A stretch of 64,000 bases of DNA from Pseudarthrobacter enclensis. GTDB lineage: Bacteria; Actinomycetota; Actinomycetes; Actinomycetales; Micrococcaceae. How positions within the stretch are numbered: the stretch's first letter is position 1; each line of letters starts with the position of its first letter. The position numbers were made by a program, and so were the translations under genes. The DNA is taken from the NCBI RefSeq assembly GCF_001457025.1, contig NZ_KQ758600.1, positions 62,001-126,000 of the forward strand, in the 5' to 3' direction. Below are positions 20,108 to 29,900 of the stretch, one piece after another. The notes below the pieces were generated by a model. That model was given only the letters and a program-made list of their open reading frames with translations. It was not told the origin of the DNA and did not search any database.

Positions 20108-20110
20108 AAT
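20105..20110 (+). promoter_or_regulatory. -10 element for leaderless hisD
   Basis: TAAAAT ends exactly 7 nt before the GTG of hisD and overlaps the stop codon of the upstream gene. No ribosome site is present in the gap. Confidence 0.5.
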
Positions 20111-20116
20111 GGACCG

Positions 20117-21499
20117 GTGACCATTTCATCGGAGTTTCCTGCCACCAATGCCACTGCCGTGAACTTCCGGACTGTCGACGTCCGGGGCCGGAACTTGACC
20201 CTCGCCGGACTGAGGGCTGCGGTTCCCCGTGCACAGGGCCATACGGTGGCGGACGCCGAGGAGAAGGTCCTCGACATCATCGCCGCAGTCCGGGAACGCG
20301 GCTTCGAAGCCCTCGCCGAACTAGCGCAGCGGTTCGACGGGGTGGACCAGGCGCACCCGCGCGTCCCGGCTGACGCCATTGCGGCCGCCCTGGAGGCTCT
20401 GGACCCGGCGGTGCGCCGCGCCCTGGAGGAATCCATCCGGCGGGCCCGGGTGTTCGCCGACGGGCAGCGCCCCCGCTACGTGGACGTTGAACTTGGCGAC
20501 GGCGCCGTGGTCAGCCAGAACTGGGTTCCCGTGGGACGGGTTGGCCTCTACGTTCCAGGCGGCCTGGCCGTGTACCCGTCGTCGGTAGTGATGAACGTGG
20601 TGCCCGCGCTGGCAGCCGGCGTGGAATCCATAGCCCTCGCCTCGCCGCCGCAGAAGGAATTCGGCGGCCTGCCGCACCCCACCATCCTTGCTGCGGCAGC
20701 CCTGCTGGGAATCACCGAGGTCTACGCCATCGGCGGGGCCCAGGCCATCGCCTCGTTTGCCTACGGCCTGCCGGCCACTGACGCCGGCCCGGCGCTGGAA
20801 CCGGTGGACGTGGTGACCGGTCCCGGCAACATCTTCGTGGCCACCGCCAAGCGCCTGGTCAAGGGTGTCGTGGGAATTGACTCCGAGGCCGGCACCACGG
20901 AGATCGCCATCCTTGCCGATTCCACCGCCCAGCCCGCACTGGTCGCCGCCGACCTGATCAGCCAGGCCGAACACGATCCCCAGGCGGCATCCGTCCTGAT
21001 CACCGATTCCGAGGACCTTGCCTCCGCCGTGCGCGCTGAGCTTGACCTGCAGGCGGCCGCCACCAAGCACTCCGACCGGGTCCGGCAGGCGCTCTCCGGC
21101 CCCCAGTCGGGGGTGGTCCTGGTGGACGGCCTGGACCAGGGAATCGCCGCGTGTGACGCCTACGCGGCTGAACACCTGGAAATCATGACCGCCGATGCCC
21201 CTGCCGTCGCGGCCCGGATCCGCAACGCGGGCGCCATATTCGTGGGGGACTACAGCCCGGTCAGCCTGGGCGATTACTGTGCAGGTTCGAACCACGTGCT
21301 GCCCACCAGCGGAACGGCGGCGTTCTCCTCCGGGCTCAACGTCACCACTTTCCTGCGCGCCATCCAGGTGGTGAACTACAGCCGGGACGCCTTGGCCGAA
21401 GTCAGCAGCCACATCGTCAGCCTCTCGCGGGCGGAGGACCTGCCGGCGCACGGCGACGCCGTCACGGCGCGGTTCCGGGAAGCCGCGGCAGGCGCCTGA
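20117..21499 (+). CDS. hisD: Histidinol dehydrogenase HisD
   Basis: HisD catalyses the last two steps of histidine synthesis, L-histidinol to L-histidine, with two NAD+ and a Zn2+ ion. The 460-residue protein has the family motifs [48 protein letters not shown], the metal-site segment [12 protein letters not shown], and the late [20 protein letters not shown] and [17 protein letters not shown]. The GTG start is preceded by a TAAAAT hexamer. The rest of the his operon is not in the window to its right. Confidence 0.97.
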   Translation: MTISSEFPATNATAVNFRTVDVRGRNLTLAGLRAAVPRAQGHTVADAEEKVLDIIAAVRERGFEALAELAQRFDGVDQAHPRVPADAIAAALEALDPAVRRALEESIRRARVFADGQRPRYVDVELGDGAVVSQNWVPVGRVGLYVPGGLAVYPSSVVMNVVPALAAGVESIALASPPQKEFGGLPHPTILAAAALLGITEVYAIGGAQAIASFAYGLPATDAGPALEPVDVVTGPGNIFVATAKRLVKGVVGIDSEAGTTEIAILADSTAQPALVAADLISQAEHDPQAASVLITDSEDLASAVRAELDLQAAATKHSDRVRQALSGPQSGVVLVDGLDQGIAACDAYAAEHLEIMTADAPAVAARIRNAGAIFVGDYSPVSLGDYCAGSNHVLPTSGTAAFSSGLNVTTFLRAIQVVNYSRDALAEVSSHIVSLSRAEDLPAHGDAVTARFREAAAGA

Positions 21500-21511
21500 A
21501 ACCAGGCTTCA

Positions 21512-21569
21512 TTACTACATGTAGTTGCGCGGTTACTACATGTAGTTGCGCGGTTACTACATGTAGTAA
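21512..21569. promoter_or_regulatory. Three tandem NrdR-type palindromes upstream of nrdR
   Basis: The palindrome CTACATGTAG occurs three times, in 16-bp boxes at 21512-21527, 21533-21548 and 21554-21569. The period is exactly 21 bp, about two helical turns, and the intervening sequence is repeated as well. The third box is a perfect palindrome, TTACTACATGTAGTAA. All upper-case positions of the published NrdR consensus acaCwAtATaTwGtgt match. The array begins 12 nt after the hisD stop and ends 110 nt before the nrdR start, so autoregulation is the simplest reading. Confidence 0.75.
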
Positions 21570-21679
21570 TGACAGGCTTGTTATTCGGTGCCCGGCGGCC
21601 GTAAACTGGACTACGCCCGGGCACCGGACCGCGCCGGGCTGCGAACCTGCACTTATTGGGCACTGCGAGGAGGGGCACC

Positions 21680-22183
21680 ATGTACTGTCCGTTCTGCCGC
21701 AATCCCGACTCCCGGGTGGTTGACAGCCGGATGGCGGACGACGGTTCGTCCATCCGCCGGCGCCGGCAGTGCCCCGAATGCGGCCGCCGGTTCACCACTG
21801 TGGAAACAACCAGCCTCTCCGTTATCAAACGGTCAGGTGTTGGCGAGCCGTTCAGCCGCAGCAAGGTGATCAACGGCGTCCGCAAGGCCTGCCAGGGACG
21901 CCCTGTCAGCGAAGACGACCTCGCCATGCTGGCGCAGGAAGTCGAAGAACAGATCCGCGCCTCCGGGGCTGCAGAGATCGACGCCCATGAAGTGGGCCTG
22001 GTCATCCTCGGACCGCTGCAGAAGCTGGATGAGGTTGCGTACCTGCGTTTCGCGAGTGTCTACCAGGCCTTCGAATCCCTGGAGGACTTCGAAGCCGCCA
22101 TCGCGGTGCTCCGCCGGGAAGCGGCCGAAGGTTCCACCACCGTGGCTGCCGGCAAGCGCAACCCGCAAAAGTCCACCCTCTAG
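21680..22183 (+). CDS. nrdR: Transcriptional repressor NrdR
   Basis: NrdR represses ribonucleotide reductase genes in response to ATP/dATP. The 167-residue protein has an N-terminal zinc ribbon with C3, C6, C31 and C34 and an ATP-cone domain (about 46-136, beginning [20 protein letters not shown]). ATG 21680 follows GAGGAGGGG; an upstream ATG at 21656 would precede the zinc ribbon with unrelated residues. Unlike the Streptomyces nrdR-nrdJ arrangement, no reductase gene follows, so the boxes upstream most likely serve nrdR itself while reductase targets lie elsewhere. Confidence 0.97.
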   Translation: MYCPFCRNPDSRVVDSRMADDGSSIRRRRQCPECGRRFTTVETTSLSVIKRSGVGEPFSRSKVINGVRKACQGRPVSEDDLAMLAQEVEEQIRASGAAEIDAHEVGLVILGPLQKLDEVAYLRFASVYQAFESLEDFEAAIAVLRREAAEGSTTVAAGKRNPQKSTL

Positions 22184-22187
22184 TCTT

Positions 22188-22227
22188 CCGGCGGCAGCTG
22201 CGGAGGGGAAGCCGCAGCTGCCGCCGG
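22188..22227. terminator. GC-rich hairpin after nrdR
   Basis: Perfect 16-nt arms (22188-22203 and 22212-22227) around an 8-nt loop begin only 4 nt after the nrdR stop. There is no T tract. It is the first of two tandem hairpins between convergent nrdR and ppgK. Confidence 0.65.
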
Positions 22228-22261
22228 TATCCATTGGCAGGCCACAGCAGGCCGTGAGCCC

Positions 22262-22305
22262 TAAACGCAGAACGCCCTTCCGCGGGGAAGGGCGTTCTGC
22301 GTTTA
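22262..22305. terminator. Bidirectional terminator between nrdR and ppgK
   Basis: A perfect 20-nt stem (22262-22281 with 22286-22305) has a GCGG loop. It begins TAAA and ends TTTA, so it can stop transcription from both directions. Confidence 0.88.
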
Positions 22306-22333
22306 AGAGGCCGGGCGCACTGTGGCCGCCGGC

Positions 22334-23137
22334 CTATTTCGCCAGCTTGTGCTGCAGCGCGATCTCCACTGCCGCACCAACGATCCCTGCCTCGTTCCGG
22401 AGGACGGCCGGGACGATGGGGGTCCGGAGCTTGAGGTTGGGCAGGTACTCGTCGGCGCGCTTGGAGATGCCGCCGCCCACAATGAACAGTTCGGGGGAGA
22501 ACAGGAACTCGACGTGGGAGAAGTAACGCTGCAGCAGCACACTGTACTCGTCCCAGGACAACCCGTCCCGTTCGCGCGCCACCGCCGACGCCTTGGTCTC
22601 GGCGTCGAACCCGTCGATTTCCAGGTGGCCCAGCTCCGCGTTGGGGACGAGCTTGCCGTCGAAGATGAACGCCGAGCCGATTCCCGTGCCGAGGGTGATC
22701 ACCAGGACCGTCCCCTTCACGCCTTCACCCGCGCCGTAGCGGGCTTCGGCCAGGCCGGCAGCATCGGCGTCGTTAATGACCTCCACCGGGCGGCCCAGAC
22801 GGGCGGTGAGCAGGGCGTCGATGTCGGTGTCGAGCCAGCTCTTGTCCACGTTCGCGGCCGAGTGCACCACACCGTGCTGGATGATGCCGGGAAAGGTAAC
22901 GCCGATAGGTGAACCGGCCGCAGGGGCTTCCGGGCGGGCCGAGAGTTCAGCCACCACCAGGGCAACTGCTTCGGCCACCGCTTCCGGAGTTGCCGGCTGC
23001 GGGGTGGGCACCCGGAACCTGTCGCCGAGCAGTTTGCCCTTCTTCAGGTCGACGATGCCGCCCTTGATTCCCGTGCCTCCGATGTCGATGCCGATCAGCG
23101 GGGCATTCTTGTGCGACTTTTCGTCCTTCTTGGCCAA
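22334..23137 (-). CDS. ppgK: Polyphosphate glucokinase (ROK family)
   Basis: This enzyme phosphorylates glucose using polyphosphate or ATP and feeds glycolysis. The 267-residue ROK-fold protein has the N-terminal phosphate loop IGIDIGGTGIKGG, the VEVINDADAAGLAEARYG segment with the catalytic Asp, LGTGIGSAFIFDGKLVPNAELGH, and FIVGGGISKRADEYLP. The short length and absence of the classical ROK cysteine cluster match actinobacterial PpgK rather than GlcK. The start appears to be TTG (23137) because no ATG or GTG is in frame just upstream. Confidence 0.9.
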   Translation of the reverse strand: MAKKDEKSHKNAPLIGIDIGGTGIKGGIVDLKKGKLLGDRFRVPTPQPATPEAVAEAVALVVAELSARPEAPAAGSPIGVTFPGIIQHGVVHSAANVDKSWLDTDIDALLTARLGRPVEVINDADAAGLAEARYGAGEGVKGTVLVITLGTGIGSAFIFDGKLVPNAELGHLEIDGFDAETKASAVARERDGLSWDEYSVLLQRYFSHVEFLFSPELFIVGGGISKRADEYLPNLKLRTPIVPAVLRNEAGIVGAAVEIALQHKLAK

Positions 23138-23220
23138 TGGGTTTCCGTTCGTGGCTGGGGCGGGCAGGGAGCCGGGCCGGTGCGCCCGGTGATGCGGAGC
23201 GTTCAGACGTCCGCGTCGGG

Positions 23221-24099
23221 TCAGGGCAGGGTCAGGATTTCGGCGCCGGTCTCGGTGACCAGCAGCGTGTGTTCGAACTGGGCGGTGCGTTTGCGGTCCC
23301 GGGTCACCACGGTCCAGTCATCGGCCCACATGTCCCATTCCACGGTGCCCAGGGTCAGCATGGGTTCGATGGTGAAGACCATGCCGGCCTGGATCACGGT
23401 GTTGTAGGCAGGGGCGGCATCGTAGTGGGGGATGATGAGCCCGGTGTGGAAGGCTTCACCCACGCCGTGGCCGGTGAAATCGCGCACCACGCCGTAGCCG
23501 AAGCGCTTGGCGTAGGACTGGATGGCGCGGCCGATGACGTTGATCTCACGGCCGGGGGCCACGGCCTTGATGGCCCTGTTCAGGGACTCCCGGGTCCGTT
23601 CCACCAGCAGCCGGGATTCCTCATCCACGTCACCCACCAGGAAGGTGTAGTTCGTGTCGCCGTGGACGCCGTTGATGAACGCGGTGATGTCGATGTTGAT
23701 GATGTCGCCGTCCTGCACCACGGTGCTGTCCGGGATGCCGTGGCAGATCACCTCGTTCAGCGAGGAGCACAGCGACTTCGGGAAGCCCCGGTATCCCAGG
23801 GTGGACGGGTACGCGTGGTGGTCCAGCAGGAACTCGTGGCCCACCTTGTCCAGCTGGTCCGTGGTGACGCCGGGCTGGATGTGCTTTCCCACTTCAACAA
23901 TGGCCTGCGCCGCGATACTGCCCGCAATGCGGATCTTCTCGACCGTTTCGGCGGATTTCACTTCCGAGCCAGTGAATTTCGCGGGGGCAGGCTTGCCCAC
24001 GTACTCCGGGCGCGGGATGGACGCCGGGACGGGAAGCTGCGGGCTGACGGCGCCGGGGGTGAGGGTGCCGATGGGTGCAGTCGAGGCGAGGGAAGGCAT
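23221..24099 (-). CDS. map: Methionine aminopeptidase, type I
   Basis: It removes the N-terminal methionine from nascent proteins. The 292-residue protein has a 40-residue N-terminal extension ([19 protein letters not shown]), then the pita-bread fold with metal ligands in [23 protein letters not shown], the [19 protein letters not shown] histidine region and [10 protein letters not shown]. The extension resembles that of actinobacterial MapB. ATG 24099 is preceded, on its strand, by TATGAT ending 7 nt upstream, suggesting a leaderless mRNA. Confidence 0.95.
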   Translation of the reverse strand: MPSLASTAPIGTLTPGAVSPQLPVPASIPRPEYVGKPAPAKFTGSEVKSAETVEKIRIAGSIAAQAIVEVGKHIQPGVTTDQLDKVGHEFLLDHHAYPSTLGYRGFPKSLCSSLNEVICHGIPDSTVVQDGDIINIDITAFINGVHGDTNYTFLVGDVDEESRLLVERTRESLNRAIKAVAPGREINVIGRAIQSYAKRFGYGVVRDFTGHGVGEAFHTGLIIPHYDAAPAYNTVIQAGMVFTIEPMLTLGTVEWDMWADDWTVVTRDRKRTAQFEHTLLVTETGAEILTLP

Positions 24100-24105
24100 A
24101 GATTG

Positions 24106-24111
24106 ATCATA
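24106..24111 (-). promoter_or_regulatory. -10 element for leaderless map
   Basis: On the minus strand this is TATGAT (4 of 6 to TATAAT plus the end T), separated from the ATG by 6 nt, so transcription would begin at the start codon. Confidence 0.5.
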
Positions 24112-24217
24112 TAAGGCAGCACAGAACGCCGAACAACCGCCGGGCCGGGCCGGCAGGCGCGGGAATCAAGGTTACGCGGACCGCGCTCCGGCCCACCGGC
24201 AGAACGAAGGAGCAGCG

Positions 24218-24382
24218 ATGCCCGAGTACTGGTACAACGTCAACACCCATGAGGTGGAAGAGGACCGGCTCTCCGACTGGAGCCAGCTGATCGGCCCGTA
24301 CAAGACCAGGGAAGAAGCCGAGCACGCCATCGAAAAGGTCCGCGCCCGCAACGAGGCCTGGGAAAAGGACGACGACGACTGA
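24218..24382 (+). CDS. Small acidic protein, 54 residues, SPOR-like
   Basis: This short gene lies in the gap between map and panB, which are both on the other strand. It begins ATG behind GAAGGAGCAGCG, a good ribosome site, and encodes 54 residues starting MPEYWYNVNTHEVEEDR and ending in an acidic tail (EKDDDD). The centre has a W-x-Q-L-I-G-P-Y-x-T-R-E-E-A-E-x-A pattern like a minimal SPOR-type repeat. High GC3, the ribosome site and its intact frame support a real gene. I know no defined function. Confidence 0.75.
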   Translation: MPEYWYNVNTHEVEEDRLSDWSQLIGPYKTREEAEHAIEKVRARNEAWEKDDDD

Positions 24383-24397
24383 CCGGAGGGTGCGCGG

Positions 24398-25288
24398 CTA
24401 GAAGGAGTGTTCCGGGCCGGGGAACTGCCCGGACCGGACGTCCTCGCCGTAGGCCGTGGCGGCCTCCATGAGCGTACTGCGCAGGTCCGCGTACTGCTTG
24501 ACGAACTTCGCCATCCGGCCGCCGCGGAGGCCGGCCATGTCCTGCCACACCAGCACCTGGCCGGTGGTTTCCTTGCCCGCCCCGATGCCCACCGTGGGGA
24601 CATCGACGGCGGCGTCCACGGCTGCGGCCGTTTCGGCCGGGACCATTTCCATCAGGACGCAGAACGCGCCCGCGTCGGCGAGGGCCACGGCGTCGTCGAT
24701 CAGCCGCCGGGCATCATCTCCGCGGCCCTGCACCCGGTAGCCGCCCAGGGCGTGTTCGCTCTGCGGCGTGAAACCGATGTGGGCCATGACCGGGACGCCG
24801 GCCTGGACCATGGCCCGGACCGTCGGCGCGTAGAAGGCGCCGCCTTCGATCTTGACCGCGTGGGCCAGCCCTTCCTTCAGGAACCTGACGCCGGTGGCCA
24901 CTGCCTGCTCGGCCGAGACTTCATAACTGCCGAACGGCAGGTCCGCCACCACCAGGGCGCGCTTGGCCGTCCGGGCCACTGCACGGCACAGGGGGAGCAG
25001 TTCATCCACGGTGACGGGCAGCGACGTCTCGTTGCCGAACACATTGTTGGACGCGGAGTCACCCACCAGCAGGACCTCGATGCCGGCGGCGTCGAAAATC
25101 TCCGCCGTGTACTGGTCGTAGGCCGTCAGCATGGCAAAGCGCGTCCCCTCCCGCTTGGCCTGCTGGAGGTGGTGGATGCGGACTTTGGCGGGCTTCCGTT
25201 CGGGGGCTTGCCCCTGCGGGGCCGGTCCGTTGCCGTAGGGGGCGGGTACTTCGGTGGACGCGCGGGATTCGGAGCTGTTGGAGGCCAT
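24398..25288 (-). CDS. panB: 3-methyl-2-oxobutanoate hydroxymethyltransferase PanB
   Basis: PanB makes ketopantoate from 2-oxoisovalerate and methylene-THF, the first committed step to pantothenate and CoA. After a polar N-terminal extension of about 35 residues the 296-residue protein has [24 protein letters not shown], the metal-site [15 protein letters not shown], the KIEGG motif, [23 protein letters not shown] and [21 protein letters not shown]. On its strand TACGCT ends 7 nt before the ATG. The other pantothenate genes are not adjacent. Confidence 0.96.
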   Translation of the reverse strand: MASNSSESRASTEVPAPYGNGPAPQGQAPERKPAKVRIHHLQQAKREGTRFAMLTAYDQYTAEIFDAAGIEVLLVGDSASNNVFGNETSLPVTVDELLPLCRAVARTAKRALVVADLPFGSYEVSAEQAVATGVRFLKEGLAHAVKIEGGAFYAPTVRAMVQAGVPVMAHIGFTPQSEHALGGYRVQGRGDDARRLIDDAVALADAGAFCVLMEMVPAETAAAVDAAVDVPTVGIGAGKETTGQVLVWQDMAGLRGGRMAKFVKQYADLRSTLMEAATAYGEDVRSGQFPGPEHSF

Positions 25289-25294
25289 GGGATG

Positions 25295-25300
25295 AGCGTA
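25295..25300 (-). promoter_or_regulatory. -10 element for leaderless panB
   Basis: TACGCT on the minus strand (TAnnnT type) lies 6 nt from the ATG, with no ribosome site in the gap. Weaker than the other examples. Confidence 0.38.
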
Positions 25301-25396
25301 GTGCGGTACCGGCCGTCCTAGCTACCGCGGTGCCCACCGCCTGCCGGTGATTACTGTCATAGCCGGGCGGGGCGGAATGCGGGAGCCCCAGGCCCG

Positions 25397-25422
25397 GTGC
25401 CTGCTGCAGCGGCAGCAGGCAC
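25397..25422. other. Hairpin upstream of glnA2
   Basis: Perfect 11-nt arms (25397-25407 and 25412-25422) with an AGCG loop lie in the 272-bp gap between divergent panB and glnA2. No T tract follows, so it is not a standard terminator. The rest of the gap (25423-25560) holds a TACAGT hexamer at 25482-25487 that could be the glnA2 -10. Confidence 0.5.
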
Positions 25423-25560
25423 GCCAGGTTAATGCTGTGTTACGCACGGCGCAGGGTCACGCATCGGTGCCGAATGCTTAGTACAGTGTTTGTGAACTGC
25501 TCCCGGCGTCCCCTTTTGCCTGGCCCCGGAGCATGGACGTTGACCGGAGAAGAGGCCTTC

Positions 25561-26901
25561 ATGGACCGCCAGCAAGAATTTGTCCTGCGCACAATCGAAG
25601 AGCGCGACGTACGTTTCGTGCGCCTGTGGTTCACCGACGTCGTGGGTTCGCTGAAGTCCGTGGCGCTGGCACCGGCCGAGGTGGAGGGCGCCTTCGAGGA
25701 AGGCCTCGGCTTCGACGGATCCTCCATTGAAGGCCTGGCCCGCGTCTTTGAGTCGGACATGCTGCTGCAGCCGGACCCCGCAACCTTCCAGATCCTGCCG
25801 TGGCGTGGCGAGACCGAGCAGACCTCCCGCATGTTCTGCGACATCCTGACACCCGACGGCGAGCCCTCCACCGCCGATCCGCGCAACGTCCTCAAGCGGA
25901 CTCTTGCCAAGGCCGCGGACATGGGATTCACCTGCTACACGCATCCCGAAATCGAGTTCTACCTGCTCAAGTCCCAGGAACCGGGCCCGGACGGCGCGCC
26001 GGTCCCGGTGGACGAGGGCGGCTACTTCGACCACGTCCCCGGCGGCGTGGCCCAGGACTTCCGCCGCACCGCCGTCACCATGCTGGAATCGGTGGGAATC
26101 TCGGTGGAGTTCAGCCACCACGAGGGCGGTCCCGGCCAGAACGAGATCGACCTGCGCTACGCTGACGCGCTGCAGACTGCGGACAACATCATGACCTTCC
26201 GCACGGTCATCAAGGAGGTGGCCCTGCAACAGGGGACCTACGCCACCTTCATGCCCAAGCCGTTCACCGCCCACCCCGGTTCCGGCATGCACACGCACTT
26301 CTCGCTGTTCGAAGGCGACAGCAACGCATTCTTTGAAGCAGGTGCGGAGTACCAGCTCTCCAAGACGGCCCGCCAGTTCATCGCCGGGATCCTCAAGCAC
26401 GCGCCGGAATTCACCGCCGTCACCAACCAGTTCGTGAACTCCTACAAGCGGCTGTGGGGCGGCGGCGAGGCGCCCAGCTACCTCAGCTGGGGCCACAACA
26501 ACCGCTCTGCCCTGGTCCGCGTGCCCCTGTACAAGCCGGGCAAGGGCCAGTCTGCCCGGATCGAGTACCGCGGCATCGACTCGGCCGCCAACCCGTACCT
26601 CGCCTACGCCGTGCTCCTGGGCGCCGGCCTCAAGGGCATCGAGGAGGGCTATGACCTTCCGGCCGCCGCCGAGGACGATGTCTGGTCGCTGAGCTCCGCG
26701 GAACGCCGGGCCATGGGGCACGATCCCCTGCCCGCAAGCCTGCACGACGCCATCCGGACCATGGAGGACTCGGAACTGATGCCGCAGATCCTGGGCGAGC
26801 AGGTGTACGAGCACTTCCTGCGCAACAAGCGCGCCGAGTGGCAGGATTACCGGCTGCAGGTGACGCCCTACGAGCTGCAGCGCAACCTCGGCATTCTCTA
26901 G
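25561..26901 (+). CDS. glnA2: Glutamine synthetase, type I (GlnA2-like)
   Basis: The enzyme forms glutamine from glutamate, ammonia and ATP. ATG 25561 gives 446 residues beginning MDRQQEFVLRTIEERDVRFVRLWF, the length of actinobacterial GlnA2; an open extension to 25432 is not GS-like. Conserved parts are GFDGSSIEG, the metal-binding FYLLKSQEP region, PKPFTAHPGSGMHTHFSLF and the VNSYKRL loop. Where GlnA1 has the adenylylated tyrosine motif, this protein reads DDVWSLS, so GlnE control is unlikely. It is followed 9 nt later by glnE. Confidence 0.93.
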   Translation: MDRQQEFVLRTIEERDVRFVRLWFTDVVGSLKSVALAPAEVEGAFEEGLGFDGSSIEGLARVFESDMLLQPDPATFQILPWRGETEQTSRMFCDILTPDGEPSTADPRNVLKRTLAKAADMGFTCYTHPEIEFYLLKSQEPGPDGAPVPVDEGGYFDHVPGGVAQDFRRTAVTMLESVGISVEFSHHEGGPGQNEIDLRYADALQTADNIMTFRTVIKEVALQQGTYATFMPKPFTAHPGSGMHTHFSLFEGDSNAFFEAGAEYQLSKTARQFIAGILKHAPEFTAVTNQFVNSYKRLWGGGEAPSYLSWGHNNRSALVRVPLYKPGKGQSARIEYRGIDSAANPYLAYAVLLGAGLKGIEEGYDLPAAAEDDVWSLSSAERRAMGHDPLPASLHDAIRTMEDSELMPQILGEQVYEHFLRNKRAEWQDYRLQVTPYELQRNLGIL

Positions 26902-26910
26902 GCAGCCGGC

Positions 26911-29900
26911 GTGAGCCTGGCACGCCGCCTCATCGCGGCAGGATTCAGCGACCTGGAAAAGGGCGAACGCTTCCTGGCGGCCCGCGAGCTGGAGGGACTG
27001 GACCAGGACACGCTGTTCTCCGGGCTGCAGTTGGCGGCGAGCCCCGACGCGGCACTGCAGTCCCTGGTGCGGCTGATCGAGAAGCATCCTGACCTGCGTT
27101 CCCTGGCCGTGGCGGATTCCGAAGCCAGTGAGCCGCTGTACCGGGTGCTGGGTGCCTCCGAGGCGCTGGGCGAGTTCCTGATCCGGCACCCGGAACACCT
27201 GGACGCCTTCGAGGTCCGCACCAGCCCGGAGCCGCTCCCTGCGGACCCGGCGGACCTGCGCGCCACGCTGCTGCGCTCGGTAGGGGCGGATCCGCGCGCC
27301 GCCCGGCCTGTGGCCGCCGCTACCGGCCCTGATGCCTACACCGCCCTGCGGACGGCCTACCGCAGGGGAGTGGTGGACCTGGCCATCAAGGATCTCTGTG
27401 CGGCCGATCCGCTGGACTTCCTTCCCGCCGTCGGCGGCGAACTCGCCGACCTCGCCGGTGCCGCCATTGAGGCTGCCCTGGCCGTGGCCCGCGCGGAAGC
27501 GGCGGACCAGTTCGGCGCAACGGACGTGGCCGACGTCGGGCTCGCCGTGATTGGCATGGGCAAATGCGGCGCCCGTGAACTGAACTACATCTCCGACGTC
27601 GATGTCATTTACGTCGTGGATCCGGGCGGCATGGAGGATGCCCGGGCCAATACCATCGGCACGGCCCTGGCCAGCGGCATATCCCGGGCCATCTCCTCGG
27701 TGGCCCGCGAACCCGGGCTGTGGGAGGTCGACGCGAACCTGCGGCCCGAGGGCAAGTCCGGGCCGCTGGTGCGCACGCTGGCATCCCATGAGGCCTACTA
27801 TGCGCGCTGGGCTGAAAGCTGGGAGTTCCAGGCCCTGCTCAAGGCCCGGAGCATTGCCGGGGACGCGGACCTTGGCCGCCGGTACGAGGAAGCGGTGGCT
27901 CCGCTGATCTGGAGCTCGGCCGGCAGGGACGGGTTCGTCGAATCGGTGCAGGCCATGCGCCGCAGGGTCACTGAGCACATCCCGGCCGCCGAAGAGCAGC
28001 GGCAAATCAAGCTGGGCCGTGGCGGCCTGCGGGACGTGGAGTTCACGGTCCAGCTGCTGCAGCTGGTCCACGGCAAGGCAGATGAGACCCTGCGACGGCG
28101 GGACACCACGTCGGCGATCGCCGCCCTGTCCGCGGGTGGTTACATTGGCCGCGCCGACGCCGCCGCGTTCGACAACGCCTACCGCTACCTGAGGCTCCTG
28201 GAACACCGGATCCAGCTGTTCCAGCTGCGCCGCACGCACTTGATGCCGGTGGCCGAGCCTGCACTGCGGGCCTTGGCCAAAGCGGTGCTGGGCCCGTTCT
28301 CCACTGAACGGCCCCACCCGGATGCCCTGCTGTCCGCCTGGCAGAAGACCAAGCGTTCAGTCCGCGAGCTCCACGAGCGCATCTTCTACCGGCCGCTGCT
28401 GAACACGGCAGCCAAGCTGAGCAGCGAGGATGCCAGGCTGACGCCCGAGGCTGCGCAGGGCCGGCTTGCCGCGCTGGGCTACCGCGACCCGCAGGGTGCG
28501 ATGCGGCATATCGAGGCGCTCACCGCAGGTGTGAGCCGCCGGGCTGCCCTGCAGCGCCAGCTGCTGCCCATCCTCCTCGACTGGCTGGCGGAGGGAGTTG
28601 ATCCCGACGCCGGCCTGCTGGCCTTCCGGCGCGTCAGTGAGGCCCTGGGGACCACCCACTGGTACCTCGGCCTGCTGCGTGACTCCAACGCAGCGGCTGA
28701 GCGGCTCTGCCACATGCTCTCCAACTCCCGGCTGATCTCGGACCTGCTGGAGGTGTCGCCGGAGTCGGTGGCGTGGCTGGGGCAGGACAAGGACCTGGTT
28801 CCGGTGTCCTTTGAGGCGCAGTGGCAGGAAATCACCTCCAAAATGTCACGGCACTCGGACCCCGAAAGTGCCATGCGCCTGATCAGGCTCATCCGCCGGC
28901 GGGAAATCCTGCGCATTGCCGTGGCCGATTCCGCCGGCTTGCTGGACCAGGAACAGGTGGGTTCGGCCCTGGCGGACACGGACCGTGCCGCCGTCCTGGG
29001 CGCGTTGCGGGTTGCCGAGGGCATCGTCGCCGCCCACGGCCCGCTGAAGACGACCGTGCTGGTGGTGGCCATGGGACGCCAGGGCGGGCGGGAGATCGGA
29101 TACGGCTCCGACGCTGACGTCATGTACGTGCACCGCGCGCTGCCCGGATTTTCCGAGGCGGAAGCCCAGGAACAGGCCGTCAGGATCGTCGCGAAGGTGT
29201 CCAGCCTGCTGACGCAGCCCCTGAAGCCTGCCATCATGGCCGAGCGGGTGCTGCAGATGGACGCCGACCTGCGCCCGGAAGGCAAGAACGGGGCCATGGT
29301 CCGGTCCCTGGAGTCCTACGCCGAGTACTACCGCCGCTGGTCGCTGATCTGGGAGGCTCAGGCGCTGCTGCGGGCACGGCCCATGGCCGGCAACGACGCC
29401 CTCGCCGAGGACTTCCTGGCCCTGATTGATCCCATCCGCTATCCGGACGAGGTCTCGGCCCACGACGTGCGCGAAATCCGCCGCATCAAGGCCCGGGTGG
29501 AATCCGAACGCCTGCCACGGGGAGCGGACCCCGCCCGCCACCTGAAGCTGGGCCGCGGCGGCCTGAGCGACGTCGAATGGCTGGTCCAGCTGCTCCAGCT
29601 CGAGCACGCCGGTAAACACCCGCAGCTGCGGACCACCTCCACCTTGCCCGCCCTGGAGGCGGCCGCGGAGCTGGGGCTGCTGGACGGCGACGATGCAGAC
29701 CTGCTGGGCCAGGCCTGGCGGCTTGCGAGCAGGATCAGGTCCGCGAATGTGATCTGGAACGGGAAGGCCTCGGATCTCCTGCCTTCGTCCCGCCGGGACC
29801 TGGAAGCAGTCGCGCGGTGGTGCGGTTACGAGCCCGGGCAGGCCGCTGCGCTGGAAGAGGATTACCTGCGGGTCAGCCGGCGGGCCAGGGCGGTGTTCGA

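Noticed and set aside
21512..21569. The palindrome array read as BlaI/MecI operators instead of NrdR boxes
   Set aside because: Half-site spacing is TAC-n2-GTA here but n4-n5 for BlaI-type sites, and the adjacent gene is nrdR.
25428..25470. GlnR-like half sites upstream of glnA2 (GTTAC at 25439, GTCAC at 25456)
   Set aside because: The second and later elements at the required 11-bp steps do not match, unlike the site at glnA1.
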